The notes under the pieces: model-generated
What the model was told of the DNA's origin: nothing
The model's database searches: none
What the model saw: only the letters and a program-made list of their open reading frames with translations
Shown: positions 16,257 to 24,254 of the stretch, piece by piece
How the letters are laid out: each line of letters begins with the position of its first letter
How positions within the stretch are numbered: the stretch's first letter is position 1
Origin: Nocardioides thalensis
GTDB lineage: Bacteria > Actinomycetota > Actinomycetes > Propionibacteriales > Nocardioidaceae
Assembly (NCBI RefSeq): GCF_013410655.1
Contig: NZ_JACCFP010000001.1
Span: 496,001-560,000, forward strand
Direction: 5' to 3'
Length of the DNA: 64,000 nt
Program-made: the position numbers and the translations under genes

Positions 16257-16723
16257 GGGCGGTCGTGGTGGTGGCGTCCAACCGCGCGGCCGCCGGCGTC
16301 TACGAGGACACCACGGGTCCGCTGATCGTCGACGCCCTGCGCGACCTCGGGTTCGAGGTCGGCGACCCCGTCGTGTGCGCCGACGGCGACCCGGTCGGTA
16401 CGGCGATCTCGGCCGCCGTCGCCGAGGGCGCGCGCGTCGTGCTCACGACCGGCGGGACCGGCCTGACGCCGACCGACCTGACCCCCGAGGTGACGCGGCC
16501 GCTGCTCGACCGCGAGGTGCCGGGGCTCGCCGAGGCGATCCGTGCCGCCGGCATCGCGAAGGGCGTGCCCACCGCCGCCCTGTCCCGCGGCCTGGCGGGC
16601 GTGAGCGGCGACTGCCTGGTGGTGAACCTGCCCGGGTCGCGCGGGGGAGTGAAGGACGCGCTCGAGGTGCTGCGGCCGGTCGTGGTCCACGCCGTCGAGC
16701 AGGTGCGGGGGAGCGACCATTGA
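16253..16723 (+). CDS. MogA/MoaB family molybdenum cofactor protein
   Basis: 156 residues from the GTG at 16253, which overlaps the moaC stop as GTGA; an in-frame GTG at 16244 is possible. The family's nucleotide/pterin-binding motif is [18 protein letters not shown], with [19 protein letters not shown] later. It adenylates molybdopterin or a related step. It is second in the moaC-moaB-GNAT row and translationally coupled on both sides. Confidence 0.93.
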   Translation: MRAVVVVASNRAAAGVYEDTTGPLIVDALRDLGFEVGDPVVCADGDPVGTAISAAVAEGARVVLTTGGTGLTPTDLTPEVTRPLLDREVPGLAEAIRAAGIAKGVPTAALSRGLAGVSGDCLVVNLPGSRGGVKDALEVLRPVVVHAVEQVRGSDH

Positions 16724-17403
16724 GCGACACGCACCCGCGCCGCGCGCCGGCCGACCGGATGATCACCTCGGTCCCCGGCCGCACCTGGCCCAACGTGCTG
16801 ACCTCCGGTGTGGACCCCACGGTCACGCTGCGCCCCATCCGGCGCTCGGATGCCCGCGCCTGGCGCTCCGCGCGCCAGCGCAACGCCCACTGGCTCGGTC
16901 CGTGGGACGCCACCGTCCCGCCCGGCGGTGAGGCGCGGCCGACGTCGTTCCGAGCGCTGGTGAAACGGCTGTCGAAGGCGGCCCGGCGCGGCACCAACCT
17001 GCCGTTCGTGATCGAGGTCGACGGCCGCTTCGCCGGCCAGGTGAGCATCAACAACATCGTGCGCGGGTCGGCGCAGTTCGCCTCGGTGGGCTACTGGATC
17101 GACCAGGACTTCGCCGGCCGCGGCGTGATGCCGCGCGCGGTCGCGATGGCGATCGACCACTGCTTCTTCGCTGCGGGGCTGCACCGGATCGAGGTCTGCA
17201 TCCGTCCCGAGAACACCAACTCGCTGCGGGTCGTCGAGAAGCTCGGCATCCGCGAGATCGGCTACGCGCCGCGGTTCCTGCACATCGACGGCGACTGGCG
17301 CGACCACCGGATCTTCGCGATCACCAAGGAGGAGGTGCCGCGCGGCGTGCTGGCGCGGCTCATCGAGTCCGGCGGGGACGTGTCGGAAACGGCTGGAGGC
17401 TGA
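16720..17403 (+). CDS. RimJ/RimL-type GNAT N-acetyltransferase
   Basis: 227 residues from a TTG at 16720 that overlaps the moaB stop (TTGA) and has a purine-rich binding site gcgggggag before it; an ATG at 16759 lacks one. GNAT features are VTLRPIRRSDARAW (beta-1), FVIEVDGRFAGQVSI, the acetyl-CoA loop DQDFAGRGVMPRAVAMAI and the RimJ-type end RIEVCIRPENTNSLRVVEKLG. It probably acetylates the N-terminus of a ribosomal or other protein. This gene keeps a fixed place before sepX/glpR in actinobacteria. Confidence 0.88.
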   Translation: MSDTHPRRAPADRMITSVPGRTWPNVLTSGVDPTVTLRPIRRSDARAWRSARQRNAHWLGPWDATVPPGGEARPTSFRALVKRLSKAARRGTNLPFVIEVDGRFAGQVSINNIVRGSAQFASVGYWIDQDFAGRGVMPRAVAMAIDHCFFAAGLHRIEVCIRPENTNSLRVVEKLGIREIGYAPRFLHIDGDWRDHRIFAITKEEVPRGVLARLIESGGDVSETAGG

Positions 17404-17427
17404 CCGCCATCGCGGGGAATCACACCA

Positions 17428-17449
17428 GTCACAGGACTCAATCTGTGAC
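17428..17449. promoter_or_regulatory. Palindrome upstream of sepX/glpR
   Basis: GTCACAG and CTGTGAC arms separated by 8 bases, flanked on both sides by CACACC. It lies 53 bases upstream of the GTG of the next gene. Its length and spacing suit a transcription-factor dimer; a weak terminator for the upstream row is the alternative. Confidence 0.4.
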
Positions 17450-17501
17450 ACACCGGTACACATGCGTCCCGGCCTGCGCTAACGGACCTAGCCTCTCGTC
17501 T

Positions 17502-18356
17502 GTGGACCTGAGCGCACTGATCTTCGTCGCCCTGGCAGTCGCCTGGGCCGTCTACCTCATCCCGAAGGCGCTCCGTCATCACGAGGAGGACGCCGCCCGT
17601 CGCTCGGTCGACAGCTTCTCCGACCGGATGCGGGTGCTCGCCCGTCGGGAGGCCGTGACCGCGTCGAAGGCCGAGCTGGTCGTCGGCTCGCAGAAGTCGA
17701 AGACGTCCACCGAGGTCGTCGAGACCCAAGCCGCGGTCGAGGTCGAGATCGCTCAGGCCCACGCCGCGCCCGCTCCGCTGACGCCGCTCCAGGCCCGCCT
17801 CCGCCGCGCCGCCGCCGCTCGTGCAGCCCGCCGCCGTCGCCGGGTGCTCGGCACGCTGGTCGTCTCGACCCTGGTCGTCGTCGGCCTCGCCGCTGCGGCC
17901 GTCATCCCGTGGGTCTACGTCGCCATTCCGGCCGCGGTCATCGTCGCGTGGCTCGTGGCGTGCCGGCTGATGGTCCGCAAGGAGCAGGCGGCCCGCGTGG
18001 TCGCGCCCGTCCGCGTCAAGAAGCGGCGCCGTACCCTCGCTGACGTCGTGATCGCCGAGGAGGATGCGGTCGACGATGCCACCGCCGAGGCGGAGGGTGA
18101 CGAGACCTCCGAGGTCGCGGCCGTCGACGCCCAACCCGACCCGACGCCCGGTGGTTGGGACCCGGTGCCGATGACCCTGCCGACGTACGTCGCCAAGGCC
18201 GCCGCGGGCCGCACGGTCCGCACCATCGACCTCGACTCCACGGGCGTGTGGAGCTCGGGTCGCAACGCGGCCGACTCCCAGCTGGCGCGCGAGGCGCAGG
18301 CCACCGCACGCGAGGCCGAGGGCGAGTCCGAGCGCCGCCGCGCGTCCGGCGCCTGA
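17502..18356 (+). CDS. Divisome membrane protein SepX/GlpR family
   Basis: 284 residues from GTG 17502 (VDLSALIFVALAVAWAVYLI). One N-terminal membrane helix is followed by the strongly conserved KALRHHEEDAARRSVDSFSDRMRVLARRE, a cytosolic Ala/Glu linker, two further hydrophobic helices (VLGTLVVSTLVVVGLAAAA and IPAAVIVAWLVAC) and a C-terminal part ending with TWSSG-like WSSGRNAADSQ. This matches the actinobacterial SepX (Streptomyces) / GlpR (Corynebacterium) proteins, which stabilise FtsZ rings and bind the gephyrin-like protein Glp. The gene lies at its usual place behind the rimJ-type gene. A TAGCCT about ten bases upstream suggests a leaderless mRNA. Confidence 0.85.
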   Translation: MDLSALIFVALAVAWAVYLIPKALRHHEEDAARRSVDSFSDRMRVLARREAVTASKAELVVGSQKSKTSTEVVETQAAVEVEIAQAHAAPAPLTPLQARLRRAAAARAARRRRRVLGTLVVSTLVVVGLAAAAVIPWVYVAIPAAVIVAWLVACRLMVRKEQAARVVAPVRVKKRRRTLADVVIAEEDAVDDATAEAEGDETSEVAAVDAQPDPTPGGWDPVPMTLPTYVAKAAAGRTVRTIDLDSTGVWSSGRNAADSQLAREAQATAREAEGESERRRASGA

Positions 18357-18424
18357 GGTCGCCGGCGACCCCCCACCTCGATTCGGAGCCCGGGTGACCC
18401 GGGTGCTACCGTTTCCCCTCGCTT

Positions 18425-18500
<76 letters not shown>

Positions 18501-18525
18501 CCTGATCTCTCAGGAGATACCGAAC

Positions 18526-18554
18526 AGGCCGGACCCAGGATCTGGGTCCGGCCT
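18526..18554. terminator. Strong hairpin between tRNA-Ala and the YceI gene
   Basis: A perfect 12-bp stem (aggccggaccca / tgggtccggcct) with a 5-base loop, positioned to end both the tRNA transcript and the convergent YceI transcript. Confidence 0.85.
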
Positions 18555-18584
18555 GCTGGCTTTCCGGCCTTCGTTCGCCGTGGG

Positions 18585-19172
18585 TCAGGCGCGGGCGAGG
18601 ACGGTCTCGAGGTCGATCTCGATGTTGACCTCCTTGCTGACGAGGAGGCCGCCGGCCTCGAGGGCGACGTTCCAGGTGATGCCGAAGTCTTCGCGGTTGA
18701 TCCTGGTGCGCGCAGCGAACATGGCGCGGTCGCCGCCCCAGGGGTCGCGGACGTAGCCCTCGAACGAGACGTCGAGGGGGACCTGGCGGGTGACGCCGTG
18801 GATGGTCAGGTCGCCGGTGACGGTGCCGCGGTCGCCGCGCCAGTCGACGTGGGTGGAGCGGAACGTGGCGGTGGGGTAGGTGGCGACGTCGAAGAGCTCG
18901 GCGGAGCGGATGTGCTCGTCACGGACGTCGCTGCCGGACTCGACCGACGCCATGTCGATGGTGACGTCGACCCTGGAGTCCGCCATGTTCTCGGCGATGG
19001 TGACGGCGCCCTCGACGCCGGTGAACCGGCCGCGGACCTTCGTCACCATGAAGTGGCGGCCGATGAAGGCGAGGTCGGTGTGGCCCGGGTCGATCTCCCA
19101 GGTGCCGACGGCGGGCACGGTGGTGCCGTCGATGGTCCGGGTGGGGGTGGCGGAGGTCGGGGTGGTGGTCAT
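18585..19172 (-). CDS. YceI family lipid-binding-type protein
   Basis: 195 residues from ATG 19172 (MTTTPTSATPTRTIDG). The YceI lipocalin-like barrel is evident: GTWEIDPGHTDLAFIGRHFM, VRGRFTGVEGAVTI, DVTIDMASVESGSDVRDEHI, LFDVATYPTATFRST and VTGDLTIHGVTRQVPLDV. The family binds polyisoprenoid lipids. This copy has no signal peptide, so it should stay in the cytosol. The likely promoter region carries a site resembling the operator in front of the MarR gene, so control by that regulator is probable. Confidence 0.92.
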   Translation of the reverse strand: MTTTPTSATPTRTIDGTTVPAVGTWEIDPGHTDLAFIGRHFMVTKVRGRFTGVEGAVTIAENMADSRVDVTIDMASVESGSDVRDEHIRSAELFDVATYPTATFRSTHVDWRGDRGTVTGDLTIHGVTRQVPLDVSFEGYVRDPWGGDRAMFAARTRINREDFGITWNVALEAGGLLVSKEVNIEIDLETVLARA

Positions 19173-19304
19173 GAGCGTTCCTTGGTCGAAGAGAAGTGGG
19201 GAGACGGTCGGTGTGGTCACCCGGAGGAACCGGGCGGCGTACCCTTCCGAAAGAAGTGCGGTTGCACGCACATAAATGTGCCTCGCGACGGGGTTCGTGT
19301 CAAG

Positions 19305-19322
19305 TGTGTGCGCAGGCACATA
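19305..19322. promoter_or_regulatory. Putative MarR operator upstream of the YceI gene
   Basis: tgtgtgcgcaggcacata matches the perfect palindrome at 19823-19840 at 13 of 18 positions and keeps the GTGCG...CGCAC-type centre. A further half-site (tgcacgcacata) lies at 19263-19274. Both are between the YceI start and the MarR stop. Confidence 0.5.
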
Positions 19323-19355
19323 TCGGTTGGCGCTGGTCATGCGACCGCCGACCGT

Positions 19356-19805
19356 TCACTGGCCTGCTGTGGCCGCCTCCTCCGCCTCCACCACGCGGGA
19401 CAGCGCGGTCGCGATGACGGCGATCTCGTCGGGATCGAGGTGGGCAAGGTAGTGGCGGGCTACGGCAGCCAGGTAGGTGGGAGCGGCCGACTTCAGGCGC
19501 TTGCGACCTTCGGGAGTGATGGCGGCGAACGAGGAGCGCTTGTCGTCGGGGTTGGGCTGGCGCTCCATCAGGCCCTCGCGCTCGAGTTCCGACACGACCC
19601 GGCTCACGCGCTCCCGGCTGACGACCGCCTGTCGACCCAGCTCCGTCATGCGCAGCCTGCGATCGGGAGCGGCGTTGACGACGAGCAGGACGTCGTACCA
19701 GGTCAGCGGCAGGCCTGTCTTCACAAGGGCGCGTTCGAGCTTGGGGAGGACGGCGGCGTGGGTGCGGAGCAGCGCCGCCCAGGCGCGGATGTCGTCGTCC
19801 GGCAT
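19356..19805 (-). CDS. MarR family transcriptional regulator
   Basis: 149 residues from ATG 19805 (MPDDDIRAWAALL). It has the winged helix-turn-helix (LTWYDVLLVVNAAPDRRLRM, ELGRQAVVSRERVSRVVSELE, REGLMERQPNPDDKRSSFAAITPEGRKRL) and dimerisation helices at both ends. Same strand as the YceI gene, 183 bases upstream of it. A perfect 18-bp palindrome 17 bases before its own ATG suggests autorepression. The ligand is unknown; sensitivity to organic acids, oxidants or phenolics is typical of the family. Confidence 0.92.
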   Translation of the reverse strand: MPDDDIRAWAALLRTHAAVLPKLERALVKTGLPLTWYDVLLVVNAAPDRRLRMTELGRQAVVSRERVSRVVSELEREGLMERQPNPDDKRSSFAAITPEGRKRLKSAAPTYLAAVARHYLAHLDPDEIAVIATALSRVVEAEEAATAGQ

Positions 19806-19822
19806 GGGACAACGATAACAGT

Positions 19823-19840
19823 TACGTGCGTACGCACGTA
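19823..19840. promoter_or_regulatory. Perfect 18-bp palindrome, putative MarR operator
   Basis: tacgtgcgtacgcacgta is fully self-complementary and lies directly before the MarR start codon, where binding would block transcription of the regulator. Confidence 0.7.
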
Positions 19841-19987
19841 TCTGCTGACCGTTGCGCGGGCGATCTCTCGTCGCTCGGGACGGTGCCATGACGCGGAGCG
19901 ACCGCCCGCGTGGCCTGCGTCACATCCACCGCTGAACACGCTGGTCGGGGTATTTACAAGTTGCCATCGGTTGTCCAGAGTGGCCGC

Positions 19988-20008
19988 GTTACCTGTACAG
20001 AGTGTGCA
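19988..20008. promoter_or_regulatory. Shared 21-bp site, left copy (putative TetR operator)
   Basis: The segment contains ctgtacagagtgtgca preceded by gttac. The same 21 bases occur in inverted orientation at 23212-23232 with 19 of 21 matches. It sits 43 bases upstream of the hydrolase ATG, a usual operator position. Confidence 0.7.
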
Positions 20009-20050
20009 GCTAACTGCGGGCAGCGTCGCTCGCGCGATCTGGAGGTCGGC

Positions 20051-20860
20051 ATGCTGGCTCACGAACGGTTCGGCTCGGGCGAGACTCTCGTGCTGGTGCA
20101 CGGCATCGGGCACCGCCGGCAGGCCTGGTACCCCGTCGCCGAGCAGCTGGCCGAGCATCGCGAGGTGGTCCTGTTCGACCTGCCGGGGCATGGCGAGTCG
20201 CCCGCGCTCGTGACCAACGGCCGACCGATCAAGGAGGTGCTCCAGGAGCAGTTGATCGAGTTCTTCGGAGAGCTCGGCATCGACCGGCCGCACATCGCCG
20301 GCAACTCGCTCGGAGGCCGGATCGCCCTGGAGGCCGCGGCGGACGGGCTGGTCAGCAGTGCGACCGCGCTGGCCCCTGCCGGGTTCTGGCGCGACGACCG
20401 CGACTTCGCCTACATCCGCGCCCACTTCGCCGTACTCATGACGGCCGCGCGCGTGACCGCTCCGTTCGCCCCGTCGCTCGCGACGTCGGCCGTCGCACGC
20501 CGCGCGATGCTCGCGTCGATCATGCGGTACGGCGACCGCCTCGAGGCGGAGCGCGTGCTCGGTGACCTCGGCAGCATGGTCGCCGCGCGCAAGGCGTTGC
20601 GCACCATCATCCGGAGCGGCTTCCCGTTCGACGCCGAGATCGCCGCCGACGTGCCCGTCACGATCGCGTGGGGCACCAAGGACCGCGTCCTGCTGCCCTA
20701 CCAGGCCGCCCGCGCCCGCCAGCAGCTGCCGCACGCCGAGCACGTCTGGCTGCCGGGCAGCGGCCACGTCCCGATGTCCGACGACGTCGACCGGGTCGTC
20801 GACGTGCTGTTGCGCGGCTCGAGCCACGGCCTGCGCGCGTCCGTCGCCGACGTCGCCTGA
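20051..20860 (+). CDS. Alpha/beta-fold hydrolase
   Basis: 269 residues. Oxyanion region LVLVHGIGHRRQAWYP, nucleophile elbow IAGNSLGGRIALEAA (Ser in GNSLGG), acid residue near VTIAWGTKDRVLLPY and catalytic His in LPGSGHVPMSDD. A soluble esterase/lipase-type enzyme. It is followed after 9 bases by the Baeyer-Villiger-type monooxygenase, which makes esters from ketones, so it plausibly hydrolyses the ester product. The shared 21-bp site lies in its promoter. Confidence 0.9.
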   Translation: MLAHERFGSGETLVLVHGIGHRRQAWYPVAEQLAEHREVVLFDLPGHGESPALVTNGRPIKEVLQEQLIEFFGELGIDRPHIAGNSLGGRIALEAAADGLVSSATALAPAGFWRDDRDFAYIRAHFAVLMTAARVTAPFAPSLATSAVARRAMLASIMRYGDRLEAERVLGDLGSMVAARKALRTIIRSGFPFDAEIAADVPVTIAWGTKDRVLLPYQAARARQQLPHAEHVWLPGSGHVPMSDDVDRVVDVLLRGSSHGLRASVADVA

Positions 20861-20869
20861 GGAAGCCCG

Positions 20870-22381
20870 ATGACCGACACCTGCGACTTCGACGTCCTCA
20901 TCATCGGCGCCGGCATCTCCGGCATCGGGACCGCGTGCCACCTCGTCCGCGAAGGCACCGGTAAGTCGTTCGCGATCCTGGAGCGCCGCGACGCGGTCGG
21001 CGGCACGTGGGACCTCTTCCGTTACCCCGGGATCCGGTCCGACTCCGACATGCTCACGTTCGGCTTCGGCTTCCGCCCGTGGATCGGCACCAAGGTGCTG
21101 GCCGACGGCCCCAGCATCAAGCAGTACGTCGCCGAGACCGCCGACGCGCACGACGTCACCCGCCACATCCGCTTCGGCCACCGCGTCACCCGCGCCTCCT
21201 GGTCGACGGAGGACGCGCGCTGGACGGTCGAGGCCGTCGTCGCCGGCCGGCCGGTGAGGTACACGAGCCGGTTCGTCGTCGGAGCGACCGGCTACTACGA
21301 CTACGACGACGGCCACCGTCCGGAGTTCCCCGGTGAGGACCGGTTCGCCGGCCGGATCGTGCATCCGCAGCACTGGCCGGAGGACCTCGACCACACCGGC
21401 AAGGACGTCGTGGTCATCGGCAGCGGTGCCACCGCGATCACGCTGGTGCCCGCGATGGCGCCCGACGCCGCCAGCGTCACGATGCTGCAGCGCTCCCCGA
21501 GCTATGTGATGCCCGTGCCGTCCGAGGACCCGCTGGCGTCACCGCTGTCGCGGGTGCTCCCCGCCTCGGCCGCCTACCTCAGCGGCCGGCTCCGCAACAT
21601 CGTGCTCCAGCAGGCGATCTACAAGCTGTGCCGCGCCCAGCCGGCCCTCGCCCGCAAGGTGCTGCTGGCGGCGGTGCGCGCGCAGGTGGGGCCCAACGTG
21701 GACATGCGGCACTTCACGCCGTCGTACGACCCGTGGGACGAGCGGCTCTGCGTCGTCCCCAACGGCGACCTGTTCCGCGCGCTGCGCCGCGGCGAGGCGT
21801 CGATCCTCACCGACCACATCGAGACGTTCACGCCCGACGGCATCCGCACCCGCTCCGGCGAGGAGCTCCGTGCCGACATCGTCGTCGCGGCCACCGGCCT
21901 GAAGATCCAGCTGATGGGCGGCGCCGTCCTCGAGGTCGACGGCGAGGTCGTCGACACCCGGGAGCGGCTGCTCCACAAGGGCGTGATGATGGAGGGCGTG
22001 CCGAACGCGACGTTCGTCATCGGCTACACCAACGCATCCTGGACGCTCAAGGCCGACCTCGCCAGCACCTACCTGTGCCGCCTGGTCAAGCACATGGACA
22101 AGCGTGGTCACCGGACCGTGGTCCCGGTCGCCGGCCCGGCGGAGCACAGCGATGTCTCGGTGATGGGCGACTCCATGCGATCGGGCTACATCCAGCGCGG
22201 CGACGCCGTCATGCCGCGCCAGGGCCGGTCCGGGCCGTGGCGGATCCGCAACGACTACCTCCGCGACAGCATCACGCTGCGACGGGGGCGGATCGACGAC
22301 GAGGGTCTCGTCTTCGACGCCGCGGTCCCCGTGCCGGCGCTCGGCCACGGTCCCAGCAGGGTGCGCGACCGTGTCGGCTGA
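20870..22381 (+). CDS. EthA/MymA-like FAD-dependent Baeyer-Villiger monooxygenase
   Basis: 503 residues. FAD-binding LIIGAGISGIGTACHL, then GGTWDLFRYPGIRSDSDM, the Baeyer-Villiger fingerprint FAGRIVHPQHWP, the NADPH site VVIGSGATAITLVPAM, and the C-terminal VGYTNASWTLKADL-type motif (here IGYTNASWTLKADLAS). From memory the sequence runs closely parallel to EthA of Mycobacterium tuberculosis, which oxidises ketones and activates thioamide drugs. It would insert oxygen next to a carbonyl using NADPH and O2. It lies 9 bases after the hydrolase and runs to the TetR gene, suggesting one operon. Native substrate unknown. Confidence 0.9.
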   Translation: MTDTCDFDVLIIGAGISGIGTACHLVREGTGKSFAILERRDAVGGTWDLFRYPGIRSDSDMLTFGFGFRPWIGTKVLADGPSIKQYVAETADAHDVTRHIRFGHRVTRASWSTEDARWTVEAVVAGRPVRYTSRFVVGATGYYDYDDGHRPEFPGEDRFAGRIVHPQHWPEDLDHTGKDVVVIGSGATAITLVPAMAPDAASVTMLQRSPSYVMPVPSEDPLASPLSRVLPASAAYLSGRLRNIVLQQAIYKLCRAQPALARKVLLAAVRAQVGPNVDMRHFTPSYDPWDERLCVVPNGDLFRALRRGEASILTDHIETFTPDGIRTRSGEELRADIVVAATGLKIQLMGGAVLEVDGEVVDTRERLLHKGVMMEGVPNATFVIGYTNASWTLKADLASTYLCRLVKHMDKRGHRTVVPVAGPAEHSDVSVMGDSMRSGYIQRGDAVMPRQGRSGPWRIRNDYLRDSITLRRGRIDDEGLVFDAAVPVPALGHGPSRVRDRVG

Positions 22382-22451
22382 CATCGGCACCGTGCCCCGC
22401 GCCCTCGCGGGCGCGGTCTCCGCCGGCGCCCGCGCGACTAGAGTGCGGCCC

Positions 22452-23168
22452 ATGCCGCAGCTGCCGCGCGTCCCCCGGGTCGACGGCCGTCAGCTGCGCT
22501 GGGAGAGCCACAACGCCGAGCGGCGGGAGCTGGTGCTCAATGCCGCCGTCGAGCTGATCGAGCAGCAGCCGCCCGGCGCCGAGATCCACGTGCAGCAGAT
22601 CGCCGAGCAGGCCGGCCTGGTTCGCACGGTCGTCTACCGGCTGTTCAACGGCCGCGCCGAGCTCAACCGCGCCGTCCAGCGCCACGTGGTCGCCCAGATC
22701 CGCGAGGTCCTCGGCGCGCACCTCCGGCTGGAGGGGAGCGCGGAGTCGATCATCGGCAGCATCGTCGGCGCGTACGTCGAGTGGGTGGCCGCCCACCCGA
22801 GCCTCCACGAGATGTCCGAGCGCGAGCTCGGCGACGGCGAGCCCGGCGAGCTCGAGCGGGCGATCGACGACCTGGGCACCGAGCTGGCCACCCTCGTGCA
22901 GACCGGCGCGACCCTGCTCGGCAGCCCGCTCGACGACGAGCACCTCGCCGTCCTGGACCTGCTCGTCGTCGGGCTCATCGGCCAGGTCCGCGGCAGTGTC
23001 AAGCAGTGGATCAGGATGCCCGACCGCACCGTCAGCGCGGCCGAGCTCACGGCGACCCTCAGCCGGTGGGTCTGGTTCCAGATCGACGGCGAGGCCAGGG
23101 AGCTCGGTGTCGTCATCGACCCGACCGTCCCCGTCGAGCAGCTGACCGGGACCACCTCGGCGCCCTAG
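22452..23168 (+). CDS. TetR family transcriptional regulator
   Basis: 238 residues from ATG 22452 (MPQLPRVPRVDGRQLRWES); a GTG at 22371 overlapping the monooxygenase stop would add 27 residues. N-terminal helix-turn-helix: ERRELVLNAAVELIEQQPPG, IHVQQIAEQAGLVRTVVYRLF. The ligand domain is helical with EYWV-type core YVEWVAAHPSLHEM. A TAGAGT lies about ten bases upstream of the ATG, suggesting its own leaderless start. It sits between the monooxygenase operon and the diiron oxygenase operon, both of which carry the shared 21-bp site in front. Confidence 0.88.
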   Translation: MPQLPRVPRVDGRQLRWESHNAERRELVLNAAVELIEQQPPGAEIHVQQIAEQAGLVRTVVYRLFNGRAELNRAVQRHVVAQIREVLGAHLRLEGSAESIIGSIVGAYVEWVAAHPSLHEMSERELGDGEPGELERAIDDLGTELATLVQTGATLLGSPLDDEHLAVLDLLVVGLIGQVRGSVKQWIRMPDRTVSAAELTATLSRWVWFQIDGEARELGVVIDPTVPVEQLTGTTSAP

Positions 23169-23211
23169 CGCACCCCGCCCCGGCGGCGCGCCCACGCACG
23201 ACCGAATACCT

Positions 23212-23232
23212 TGCACACGCTGTACAGATAAC
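23212..23232. promoter_or_regulatory. Shared 21-bp site, right copy (putative TetR operator)
   Basis: tgcacacgctgtacag followed by ataac, the inverted partner of the site at 19988-20008 with 19 of 21 matches. It is 28 bases upstream of the diiron oxygenase ATG and 44 bases after the TetR stop. Confidence 0.7.
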
Positions 23233-23259
23233 CAAACCGCAACCGCACCAGGAGGAGCC

Positions 23260-24225
23260 ATGACCGCCTCGCCCGCGCAGCGCTACGAGGACATCGTGGA
23301 GACCCTGTCCGAGGGTTCCGCGAACCGCAGCTTCGACGCCTTCCGGGACATCCCGTGGGACGACCCCGACTTCGCGATCGACCTCACGGACCCACGCTGG
23401 TCGCTGCCCGCCGTCGACGCCCTCGGGGCGCACCCGTGGTACCAGGAGCAGTCCGAGGAGCGCCGGATCGCGATCGGGCTCTGGCGCCAGGCCAACGTCT
23501 GCAAGGTCGGCCTCCAGTTCGAGAACATCTTGATCCGCGGCATCATGCAGTACGTCTTCACCGTGCCCAACGGGTCGCCCGAGTTCCGCTACCTCACCCA
23601 CGAGGCGACGGAGGAGACCCACCACACCCAGATGTTCCAAGAGTTCGTCAATCGCGCGGGCGTGGAGGTGCCGGGGATGCGGCGGGTGATCCGGGTGGCG
23701 AGCCCGATCATCCCCTGGGTGGCCTCGATCTTCCCCGAGTGGTTCTTCACGATGGTGCTCGCCGGCGAGGAGCCGATCGACCACATCCAGAAGGCGATCC
23801 TTCGCTCCAGCGACGACCTGCACCCGCTGCTCGAGCGGATCATGCAGATCCACGTCGCCGAGGAGGCCCGCCACATCTCCTTCGCTCACGAGTACCTGCT
23901 CGAGCGCGTCCCCGAGCTGGGCCCGGTCCGCAAGGGCCTGCTCTCGGTGCTCTACCCGCTGACGATGCGGATCGCCTGCGACCTGATCGTGGTGCCCGGC
24001 AAGGAGATCACGACCGAGGTCGGCGTCCCGAGGTCGGTCGTGAAGGAGGTGTTCTGGCGCAGCGACCAGGGCCGCCGGATGCTGCGCGACCTGTTCGGCG
24101 ACGTCCGGGCGCTCGCCGAGGACACCGGCCTGATGAACCCCGTCTCCCGGCGCGTGTGGAAGCTGCTCGGCATCGCCGGCCAGCCCTCGCGCTACCGCAG
24201 CGAACCGGCGCGCGAAGCCGCCTGA
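23260..24225 (+). CDS. AurF-like diiron oxygenase
   Basis: 321 residues, helical. Two iron-ligand motifs are visible: HEATEETHHTQMFQEFV and HVAEEARHISFAHEYL, plus an earlier Glu in GLQFENILIRG. This is the AurF / p-aminobenzoate N-oxygenase-like ferritin-fold family. In mycobacteria a homologue (Rv0885 type) stands next to fprB, the same arrangement as here, so the downstream ferredoxin-reductase probably supplies electrons. The substrate is not known; N-oxidation or hydroxylation is possible. Strong binding site aggaggag before the ATG. Confidence 0.88.
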   Translation: MTASPAQRYEDIVETLSEGSANRSFDAFRDIPWDDPDFAIDLTDPRWSLPAVDALGAHPWYQEQSEERRIAIGLWRQANVCKVGLQFENILIRGIMQYVFTVPNGSPEFRYLTHEATEETHHTQMFQEFVNRAGVEVPGMRRVIRVASPIIPWVASIFPEWFFTMVLAGEEPIDHIQKAILRSSDDLHPLLERIMQIHVAEEARHISFAHEYLLERVPELGPVRKGLLSVLYPLTMRIACDLIVVPGKEITTEVGVPRSVVKEVFWRSDQGRRMLRDLFGDVRALAEDTGLMNPVSRRVWKLLGIAGQPSRYRSEPAREAA

Positions 24226-24254
24226 CCGCCGTACCCCGAAGGAAGAGTGAGCCC

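Noticed and set aside
19007..19340. Upstream extension of the YceI gene to 19340
   Set aside because: The added residues have no signal peptide or conservation and would cover the putative MarR operator; the ATG at 19172 starts the known domain at normal distance.
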